DNA of 64,000 bases from Amyelois transitella. Taxonomy: Eukaryota; Arthropoda; Insecta; Lepidoptera; Pyralidae. A program made the position numbers and the translations under genes. Position 1 is the first letter of the stretch; every line of letters begins with the position of its first letter. Positions 10,164 through 19,900 of this stretch are shown in pieces. The notes beneath the pieces are model-generated. The model worked only from the letters and a program-made list of their open reading frames with translations, was not told the origin of the DNA and searched no databases. The stretch spans positions 9,699,501 to 9,763,500 of the forward strand of contig NC_083510.1 of assembly GCF_032362555.1 (NCBI RefSeq), given 5' to 3'.

Positions 10164-13082
10164 ATGACTGATTTTGTTTTGAATGATAGTGACACTGAAA
10201 CGGACTCTGATGAGGAGGCAAGTATACCCACACCATACATACATAAAATCACGTTTCTTTCCCGGAGGCGTAGGCAGAGACTATCTCTTTCCACTTGCCA
10301 CGATCTCTGCATGCTTCCTTCGCTTCATCCACATTCATAACTCTCTTCATGCAAGCTCGGCGGTTTCGGGTACTTTTGACCTGACCCTATACCAGGACGT
10401 CCTTAATTTGATCAAGATACGTTCGTCTAGGTCCACTGTACCCACACCATTAATGTAAAAATTGTTTCTTACCATCAAACTATTACTAAACATAAGATTT
10501 TAATTTCAGCTACAAGAAGCGTTTGCCAAAGGTCTATTGAAACCAGGTTTGAATGAAGAAATCGAGAGAGTAGAAAAGACATACGTTAATAATGTTGCGG
10601 ATTTAAAAGCAAAGTTGAAAGAGTTCAAATTGAAGTTGCCATGGGTAGAGACATTGGATTTGGTGACAAGTGTAGCACCTATGGCTCCAGATGTGGCCTT
10701 GCAAATGCAGGAAACTGCTCTAAGAAGAAAGTAAGATTTTCTGTTATTAAATACTTTTGTCTATTGTTATGGCATCCAGCTGAATGTGTCCTTTCAGTCT
10801 TTTAGAGAGTATTGGCCCTGTGATCCATATAGGACTTATAGTGATATATTTCAGTATGTAAATTATGTTTTTGTAGTGCGACATAAATATTGGATTAATT
10901 GCCATGTGTGAACCACTTGTGATCAGGGCCACTCAGGTTTTAATTGACCATACAGCTTTTGTTCCTATAGCATAGCCTTAGGATCTTCCTCAATAAATGA
11001 GCTTAGGGTACAACAAATCCTATATTTTTAGTTCAAATTCCAGGCTATATTACTATGACACTGCAAGTTAAATTGTTTTCTATAATTATTTTAGGTATAA
11101 CCTATGATGGTGTCAGTACTATAAGAGTAACCTGTAAGGTTTAATTATTAAATCTCACATTTTTCACATTTCCAGAAACATAAAAGAGAATAGTAAAGGA
11201 AGTCGTGAATATGACCCAGCTCAAGATCCTGTACTGAATGAGTTCAAACGAGAGAACTTGATCCACAGACAAGCCCAGGCCGCAGTCGTTGAAGGTATCA
11301 AAAGACTGAAGGAACTTGGAGTACCCACTAGGAGGTAATAACATTATTAGTTATTCACATGTTATTATGTTGAATGGGTTTAATGGTTGCTTTTACTGGG
11401 CAAAGTACAAGGGGCAAGGTCCTGCTGACACTGGATTGCCAAATTTTTCGTCTGATCAAAACATAATCTATGTACTTTTCCGTACTTGAAGAATGGATCA
11501 GTGGTTTAACTGGGAAGATGTAACAAACTTTCGCGTTCATAATATTAGTATTATTTAAGTGATGGGTGTATCTATGCCCTTAGATCATGTAATAGTTATT
11601 TGAGCAGATGGACCATTGACAACTTTTTTCACCATTTCACATACATAAAATCACACCTATTTTCCAGCAGAGACTACATCTTTCCACTTGCCACGAACTC
11701 TGCATACTCCTATGTTTTATCTACATTCTCATAACTCTCTTCGTACAAGCTTATCAGTTCTGGGGTACTCTTGACCAGACCTTTTGCCAGATCTTCTTAA
11801 ATTTGATTTACCATTTTATTTAGCTAAAAGCACACAGAATACATAATAACTGACTAAAATATATATTCTAAAAATATATACCATACCTAATGATAAGTAT
11901 TCCTTTAATTTGCATATGGTGATGGGCACTGTCAAATAGAACCACTCTATATTTTTCCCATAGTATGGTAGGGTAGGTTTATAAACTTGAAATTCCTCTT
12001 GTAAGCAATAGAAAGAAAGAAAGAAAGAAAAATATTTTATTTGATATCACAAACTTAACTATACTAAGTAACAGATTTTACAATTTGTGCGTTTTTGTGA
12101 ATATCAATTTTTGTGAATATTAGCTAGCAACCTGTCACTATTTGAAACTGAATTCCATCATAAAGCCATACAGCTGATTGTGGCCTTTCGATCTTTTCAA
12201 GACTGTTATTTCTGTCTATCCCACAAGGGATATAGATGTGAGCATATGTATGTATTCCTTTAATACTTTACAGGCCAGATGACTTCTTCGCCGAGATGGC
12301 AAAGACAGATGAGCACATGCAGAAGGTTCGGAAGAATCTTATGGCGAAGCAAGCTGCACAAGCGCGCACTGAGAAAGTTCGTCAGCTCAGGGAACAGAAG
12401 AAGATTGCTAAGCGGGTTCAGGTAATGCATAAAATTGTACACAGAGTACAATTATATGAACTCGATAGGTAACATTTGAGTTACCTTTTTATTTATGGTA
12501 TACAATTATGCGTTGAATGTAGCCTTTCAGTCTTTTTCAAGACTGTTTGTACTGTCTGTCAGACGTGATTATTATGTATGTTTACCTTCCTCCACAGTAA
12601 CCTACACCTCTGTTATTTTCTGTGCAATATTTCCGTTATAAATCATTCAGTTTATCATATTGTTGTATTTGTTTTGGTAGGTATTTATATGAATGTTTTT
12701 GTTCTTACAGATTGATACGAAACTGAAACAGGCTGCAGAAAAACGTCAAATGCTTGAACAGTTGAAACGGGTGCGTAAAGGGAAATCTGCAGATTTGGAC
12801 TTTTTAGATGACAATAAGGGTAATAACAAGAATAAAGGTCCACCAAAAGGAGCTCAGAATAAAATCAACAAGCGGAGAGCTATGAAAGATAAGAAATTCG
12901 GTTTTGGAGGCAAAAAGAAGGGTTCTAAATTAAACACGAGGGATTCGTCAAATCAAATGGATGGTTTCAACAGTTCCGCTAAGAAAACATTCAATATTAA
13001 GAATAAATCTTTCAAACCGAATAATAATAAAAAGAAGAATCTTAGACCTGGAAAGTCAAAGCGACGAAATGCTAAGAGATAA
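10164..13082 (+). CDS. Ebp2: EBP2, nucleolar rRNA-processing / 60S ribosome biogenesis protein
   Basis: Five exons join in phase: 10164-10217, 10510-10730, 11176-11334, 12274-12421 and 12711-13082. They give 317 residues, close to human EBP2 (306). The N-terminus is short and acidic (NDSDTETDSDEE). The family core follows: LQEAFAKGLLKPGLN, LKEFKLKLPWVETLDL, HRQAQAAVVEGIKRL, GVPTRRPDDFFAEMAKTD and a Lys/Arg/Gln-rich coiled coil. The tail is very basic and ends RPGKSKRRNAKR, suiting nucleolar RNA binding. EBP2 acts in 27S pre-rRNA processing and 60S subunit assembly. Intron 1 starts with GC rather than GT (GAG|GCAAGT), the only choice that keeps the frame. A poly(A) signal AATAAA lies at 13120-13125. 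The gene converges on SRP72. The promoter is unclear because a transposon sits just upstream of the ATG. Confidence 0.95.
10233..10400 (-). repeat. Family B retroposon tail in EBP2 intron 1
   Basis: It contains CATACATACATAAAATCACG, then the cleavable block with CCACTTGCCACGATCTCTGC and CTTCATCCACATTCATAACT shared with 7604-7785. Its tail points left. Confidence 0.75.
11638..11810 (-). repeat. Family B retroposon tail in EBP2 intron 3
   Basis: This degenerate copy keeps CTTTCCACTTGCCACGA, CTCATAACTCTCTTCGTAC and the downstream GGTACTCTTGACC, with the ACATACATAAAATCAC tail to the left. Confidence 0.65.
11935..12255 (+). repeat. SINE-like family A copy in EBP2 intron 3, interrupted by a (GAAA)n-headed insert
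   Basis: The head block (11940-12000) and body block (12120-12255, GCTAGCAACCTGTCACTATT to CATATGTATGTATT) belong to family A. They are separated by about 110 bp beginning with an AGAAAGAAAG microsatellite (about 12008-12117), which looks like a second retroposon inserted into the first. Confidence 0.6.
12505..12582 (+). repeat. SINE-like family A 3' fragment in EBP2 intron 4
   Basis: It keeps the CCTTTCAGTCTTTTTCAAGA block and the ATTATGTATGTTT tail only. It is 5'-truncated. Confidence 0.55.
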
Positions 13083-13204
13083 ATACATAAGATAAGAATA
13101 AGATATAAGAATTAGTTATAATAAAATTGCATATTGCAAGAATGTGTTTTTATTTTATTGGAGTTTTCGTTATCTAGACAATATTTGGCATTAATAATTA
13201 ATCA

Positions 13205-13297
13205 TTAAGCCAAAAAGCTGAACGAGGCCTTTCAGTGTTTTCAATACAGTTGGCTCTGTCTTCCCCGCAAGGGATACAGACGAAAATTATATGTATT
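13205..13297 (+). repeat. SINE-like family A 3' fragment between EBP2 and SRP72
   Basis: It contains AAGCTGAACGAGGCCTTTCA, TTGGCTCTGTCTTCCCCGCA and the ATATGTATTA tail. It is a 5'-truncated member of the family. Confidence 0.65.
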
Positions 13298-13363
13298 AAC
13301 ATATTGTTGTACATTACTCTCGGGGAACCCCACTTCGTCATCGCCCTTATTTTACTATAACAG

Positions 13364-13793
13364 ACGGCCCTTTCCAACGACTGTCCAGTTCTGCGGCTAG
13401 TTTTTTACTGGATCCCGCCAAAACCATTGGTATGTTTACGCACAATAGTTTGCATCCTGTTTTAAGCGGTAGAGCAACGAGCGGTGTAGATTGGACAGAT
13501 TAAAACGAAAATTCAGACGCGATGGACGTCAATACGCTCGCGATATTGTGTTGGTATTATCGCTGCCGCTGCCAGTTCATAAAAACAATTTTGGGTTCAC
13601 CCAATTCTGAAACAACGATCAAAATTTGGTATCTTTCGTTATCTCGTGGGCGATTTGAGAAAAGATGAATACAAATTTTGTAATTACTTTAGAATGTAAA
13701 CACTCGGGGAACTCCCCGCTACCCGGTACACTACTAATAGGGACCCTGTAAAAAACTACCTGCAAAATACGGGATTATTGGAAAAAGGGCCGT
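13364..13793. repeat. Inverted-repeat DNA element (about 430 bp) in the tail-to-tail intergenic gap
   Basis: The left end from ACGGCCCTTTCC to TAGTTTTTTACTGGATCCC is an imperfect inverted copy of the right end (ACAGGGTCCC through GTAAAAAACTACCTGC to AAAGGGCCGT), giving arms of about 53 bp. No ORF lies inside. I could not fix a target duplication, so the superfamily is unknown. Confidence 0.55.
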
Positions 13794-13794
13794 A

Positions 13795-13925
13795 ATTTAA
13801 TAAAACACCGACGTACATAATAGAAAATATTTTTAACCCCTTCAACTGCCTACCACTTGCGGCCCTTCTGCTGTTGTTTAGCATTGCCATACGCTTTCTT
13901 TTGTCCCTTTGCCCGCCAAGGATTA
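13795..13925 (-). pseudogene. Degenerate duplicate of the SRP72 terminal exon and 3' UTR
   Basis: This stretch aligns with the functional terminal exon and its 3' UTR immediately to its right (13926-14060). Both carry CTGCCTACCACTTGCGGCCC and CTGCTGTTGTTT. Read on the minus strand it still ends QQQKGRKW and a stop, nearly the same C-terminus as the real gene, but no acceptor site is evident and the upstream part has decayed. It is a local tandem duplication of about 130 bp. Confidence 0.7.
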
Positions 13926-13983
13926 AAAATAAAACACCTATATAATAGATTATAAAACTTTTATTCTTAAACCCGTCTACTGC

Positions 13984-16900
13984 CTACCACTTGCGGCCCT
14001 TCCCCTTCTTTTTCTGCTGTTGTTTGCGTTGCCACGCGCTGTCCTTCGTCTCTTGTACGCGAGGACTCTTGGCCGCGGCCGCTGTAGTACTAGCCAATGG
14101 CTGCTTGCTCATGTCACTGAAAATAAATTATTTCACATTACATCTTAATCCCTTATAGGATAGACAAGAGTCAATAGCCACAAGAATCTAAGGCCACGTT
14201 CAGTTGAGCCCATAGTTAAAAACTTCAGCTATGCATTGCAATGAGAAGACCAGTATTATTCACGAACGTTGAAAAAGCCAAGGTAATATCATCCATCTGT
14301 TTGTCATTTCGGATAACCAAATAAATAGAGTGAAAAGAGCTGCTAAACTGTACATTCAATTCTGTTCCAAATTAAAATTTAAAAAGGTAATTTTTTTGTT
14401 GTGTGTCTGCCAGTTACATGTCATTTCGTGTTGGCCACATACTGGTTCTCGAAAGTATTATTTTCAGTTGACTTGCTCAGAAGAATAAAAATAAAGTAAT
14501 ACTCATTATACTCATTACTCACTATTGGTCAGTGGCCGTGGAAGTCATGCCCTGGCTGCCCTTGATGACGTCACGCCGCACGCCGCGTCGCTTGCGGTAC
14601 GCTGTGCGTTCGTATTTCGGCAACCACCTGTTAAAACATTTATTTCTTTTGAAGGTCAGGGAATTAAAAATCCATAAGGCTAAGACACACTTTTTTTCAC
14701 TTTTGTTTTAAATGGATGTTCTTTTTTCATATTATATCGGCAATCAGCCTAGAGCTTTAGTCAGATTTGTTGATTATATAAAAATCTATAAAGAAAAATC
14801 TTGTCAGTTCTTGATTAATTGTATACCTCAATATATCCCTATTTACATACACTGCACATCATTTTCATTACTTAATAAAATATGCGGTTTTGCTATATAT
14901 AAAGGAACTTATTATTTAACTTGATAAATTGCCAATAGGCATAAAAAATAACGCAGTTCATGATTTCAAACTCTAATTTTATCTCTCTTATACCCTCTTT
15001 ACCTTTCTGGATCCGGAGGTCTGGATAAGTCGGCATTGGGAGGTAATTTCGTCTTCCGTTTGCGCTTCGCTTTCTTGGTTTGACCAAGTTCCGACCCGGG
15101 TGTTCTGTAAGGGTGTAATTTTAACACGAATTAGACATGTTTGTTTCCCAAATAAAATCAGGCTAATTTTGCTTCTCTGCACTCTTTCTTATGTAACTTA
15201 TATTTCATGTCATTGAGAGAAAAAGCTTCACTTGAAAGTAATTTCTCGATTTTCGATTCATACAAAAAAAAAATTAAAATTAAATTTAACAGTGAACCTC
15301 ACCCAGGCGATTGTTCCTGCTTGCTGACAGTCTTCTTCACCACTTTGGCTCCCATCATCCACTTGGACGATTCCAGAGCGTCGATGTCTATTTTGGTCTG
15401 AAAAAAAAAGTGTTAGAAGTACATGTCTGTGTATGATTGATCTATAGACAGAATAAAGTCAAATATTTTATTGATATATTTCCGAGAATGTGGCCTTTCA
15501 GAGTTCAAGACTGTTAGCACTGTCTACCCCTCTAACTAAGATTATATCTTTATTGTTCGTGTTATATAACTTACCGTGTGGTTCCCGGCACCAATACAAA
15601 AAAGATATATCCACTCCATATCTTTCCCATGGATGTCGTAAAAGGCGACTAAGGGTTAGGCTTACAAACTTGGGATTATTTTTCAGGTGATGGGCTAGCA
15701 ACCTGTCATTATTTGAATCTTAATTCTAACATTAAACCAAATAGCTGAATGTGGCCATTCAGCCTTTTCAAGACTGTTGGCTCTGTCTACCCCGCAAGGG
15801 ATATAAACGTGACCATATGTATGTATATAACTTACTTCCAGCTGATCCAATCTGGGCAGTTTCTTGGCCAGTTGTTTGGCCTTGGCGGGGTCCACGTTGG
15901 CCAACGCCTTCACCAGCCTGGCCAGGCTTCTTGTATCATCCGACTCTGACTAAGATTATATCTTAATTGTTCGTGTTATATAACTTACCGTGTGGTTCCC
16001 GGCACCAATACAAAAAAGAATAGGACAACTCCATATCTTTCCCATGGATGTCGTAAAAGGCGACTAAGGGATAGGCTTACAAACTTGGGATTCTTTTTCA
16101 GGCGATGGGCTAGCAACCTGTCACTATTTGAATCTCAATTCTAACATTAATCCAAATAGCTGAACGTGGCCATTTAGTCTTTTCAAGACTGTTAGCTTAG
16201 TCTACCCCGCAAGGGATATAGACGTGACCATATGTATATAACTTACTTCCAGCTGATCCAATCTGGGCAGTTTTTTGGCCAGTTGTTTGGCCTTGGCGGG
16301 GTCCACGTTGGCCAACGCCTTGACCAATCCGGCCAGTCGTCTTGTATCATCCGACTCTGACAAAGATTATTATCTTAATTGTTCATGTTATATAACTTAC
16401 TTCCAGCTGATCCAATCTGGGCAGTTTCTTGGCCAGCTGTTTGGCCTTGGCGGGGTCCACGTTGGCCAACGCCTTCACCAATCTGGCCAGGCTTCTTGTA
16501 TCGTCCGGCTCTGACTAAGATTATCATCTTAATTGTTCATGTTATATAACTTACTTCCAGCTGATCCAATCTGGGCAGTTTCTTGGCCAGCTGTTTGGCC
16601 TTGGCGGGGTCCACGTTGGCCAACGCCTTCACCAATCTGGCCAGGCTTCTTGTATCGTCCGGCTCTGACTAAGATTATATCTTTATTGTTCGTGTTATAT
16701 AACTTACTTCCAGCTGATCCAATCTGGGCAGTTTCTTGGCCAACTGTTTGGCCTTGGCGGGGTCCACGTTGGCCAATGCCTTGACCAATCTGGCCAGGCT
16801 TCTTGTATCATCCGGCTCTGACTAAGATTATCATCTTAATTGTTCGTGTTATATAACTTACTTCCAGCTGATCCAATCTGGGCAGTTTCTTGGCCAACTG

Positions 16901-19900
16901 TTTGGCCTTGGCGGGGTCCACGTTGGCCAATGCCTTGACCAATCTGGCCAGGCTTCTTGTATCATCCGGCTCTGACTAAGATTATCATCTTAATTGTTCG
17001 TGTTATATAACTTACTTCCAGCTGATCCAATCTGGGCAGTTTCTTGGCCAGCTGTTTGGCCTTGGCGGGGTCCACGTTGGCCAATGCCTTGACCAATCCG
17101 GCCAGTCGTCTTGTATCATCCGGCTCTAACTAAGATTATATCTTAATTGTTCATGTTATATAACTTACTTCCAGCTGATCCAATCTGGGCAGTTTCTTGG
17201 CCAGCTGTTTGGCCTTGGCGGGGTCCACGTTGGCCAACGCCTTCACCAGCCTGGCCAGGCTCCTGGTGTCGTCTGGCGCTGCTCTAGCCAGGGCTTCGTG
17301 CGCGGCGGCGGTGGCGGAGGGATCTCCGGCGCGCCGATGGATTTCGGCGGCCGCTCGCCACACGTCGCGGAGAGACGCGAAACGCTGATAACATATATAG
17401 GTATATGAGTTATAATAGGCTATTTTACACCATGTAAAAAAAAATATAAAAATGCACGTATCTTATAGATTTTGTAAAAAATAAAAGAAAAACATCGATC
17501 ATTATTCATAAAAGTGCAATATGGATTTTATAATTCAATTTAAAAAATTCTCTTTTTTAATCTGTTCTTCAAAAGTCGAAAACGCTATCCGCCATGTTGG
17601 GTACTGACGTGACGTCATACTTTTAGTAAACAAATATCGAATCGAAAACTTATTGATGATGTCAGGCTCTGTTTATTTTGAAATTTTAAAATTTCTATCA
17701 CGTTTTTGGGTTTTTACTCTTTAATAATTTAATAGAATCATGGAAGACGGTTTTGTGAAAGCAGACAATATAAATCTACCGAGGATTAATACGTTGATGG
17801 TTTCTCATTTTAATATCACTTGGCAGTGGAATCCATAATTTTTCTGGTGTTTTTATACTTGTATTCTTGCATTCAGGAACAAGACACCAACAATATGTAT
17901 TGTAATTCATTATTACAAAAATCTTTTTACTTTAGTCTTACGTAGAGCCGTATTGTTTACTAAAAGTATGACGTCACGAGTCAAAACAGCATGGCGGATG
18001 GCGTTTTCGCGCGAAAATACAAAATCATAAATAATAAATCGTTTTTAGAGCACTTTTCGGCTTCAAAAAATTTTAATAAAAATTCTATAGGTATAACACA
18101 GTCTCAGGATTGATTAAAAACAGTTTTCAAAAAAGAGTGTAATAGCCTATTATTTTTTTAAAGATTGTTCGGTGGAAAGGTGAATGTAACTGGCAGGAAA
18201 ATAGGAGCAGTAGAAAAAGATTATAGAAGAAAAAAAATTTTTAAATTGTTGGGTGGAAAGGTTTTCGGTTTAATTTTTTTAATGAATGGAATAAGAAAGT
18301 AATCTTCCACTTGACATAATTCCCGATGGTTTGTCTCTATTGAGTTATGGTATCGGAGAGTTTCATCACAACTTTAGCCTATGCTTGAACAAAGTCGCTT
18401 TGAATCAGTAGTTAAAAAAGAACATGTAAATATTGTAACATGTTACGAGAAATGATATACATATTTAAACAGTGAGAGAAATATTTAATAGAAGAGGACC
18501 ACTCTAACACGTGGATGTCGTAAAAGGCGACTAATGGAACGGCTAATGAGCTTGGGTTTTTCTTGTAGTTAATGGGTTAGCAATCTGTCACTATCTGAAT
18601 CTCAATTCCATCATAAAGCCACTCAGCTGAACTGGGCCTTTCAGTATTCAAGACTTTTGGTTCTGTCTACCCCGTGAAGGATATAGACACGACTATATGT
18701 ATGTAAGTATGCTACATCAAATGATGCATATTCTTGAATGATGATGGAATAAAATGACTATGTTGTTAATAAAATACCTAAAAAAACCCTTTAAAACGTA
18801 CCTTATCATCCTTATAATAATTGTAGACATCTTTCATCATATTGGATGCACGTTCCGTTTCACCGTCAGCACAGAGCAAAGTACAAAGTACTCCGATAAC
18901 GCCAGCACGATATTTATATTCACTCTCTTCTAGTAATTTCACTGCGGCTTTTCTGTCACCCTAAAACAAAATACAAAGTTAATACATTTTTGAGATGTCT
19001 AAACGGGGATTTTTTTAAACGAATAGCTACCTTCTCTCGTAATAAGAGATGATATTTTTTTTTCAAAACCTTTTTGCTACGGGACTTTTTTGAGTACCAT
19101 CAGCGCAGTATGTTTCTGTCAAATCCATCAGACTAATAATAAAAAGAAAAGAATTGTATTTTTGTATGTTTGTAATGAATAAACGCAAAAACTGCTGAAC
19201 CAATTCAAAAAATCCTTACACCATTTGAAATAAAATCTTTATTTTTCTAAATTGAGGTCTTACTTCACAATTTGTTAAACTAATCCCAACTGCCCAACTT
19301 TATGTACTGAGATATTGTACGTCGAAACCGCTTACCGCCGAGTATGTACAGTCATGTACTCTCTCTTTCCCTCCTTGGTCAAATATTAATTCACAATTTA
19401 TTCAGTTTTACGTGTAAATACTTATTTCGGTGAGTTCACTTGCCTGTGCCAACAAAACTTGAACTGCTGCGAAAATTAACGTGTCGCCATGTTTGAGCAA
19501 CAATGCGACGGCTTGCTGTCTCTTTCCCTCCTTGGCCAAAGATGACGCCTCCACTAAAGCGGCTCTTCGCTCTTGGCCGAATTCCCTCACGAGTTTCACG
19601 CAGCATTGTTTGCAGAAATCCGGCTGGAAGAATAAAATGTAGTGAGAATACTGTACATTCATTAGTAAATCTAAAATAAAAAATATGCAGAAAATTAAAG
19701 AATAAAAATTAAATTAAATTGGGCTTCTTTAGATTTCTCATATCGATATTTTGCCAATAACTTTCAAGTACTAATTTCTTATATGTATAGAATACGCATT
19801 TGCGTGAGACTTCGCTCCCGTGGGAAACAAAAAAAGTCTATATAATCAATGCCCAAGTGAAAATCAATCCAGTAGTTTTTAAGTTGATTCTTTACAAACT

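Larger units (their letters stand above)
15530..17168 (-). repeat. Tandem array of partial SRP72 exon 9 copies with their 5' splice sites
   Basis: Seven extra copies of the last 110 bp of SRP72 exon 9 lie downstream of the true exon, inside intron 9. Each still ends in CTGGAA|GTAAGT. On the plus strand the ACTTAC marks fall at 15830, 16241, 16395, 16549, 16702, 16856 and 17010, plus 17163 for the true exon, so the simple units are 153-154 bp. Each unit is the 110-bp exon piece plus about 44 bp of AT-rich spacer. The copies code for DDTRSLARLVKALANVDPAK and the residues after it, and remain highly similar. The first two units carry a SINE. A 110-bp insert is not a multiple of three, so inclusion of one copy would shift the frame. 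Confidence 0.93.

Noticed and set aside
15530-17168. CRISPR-like or satellite interpretation of the 154-bp repeats
   Set aside because: Units are long, have no unique spacers and are plainly derived from an SRP72 exon in a eukaryotic gene.
15695-17388. Multiple small plus and minus frames in the SRP72 array
   Set aside because: They arise from repeated copies of one SRP72 exon segment and inserted SINEs, not from separate genes.
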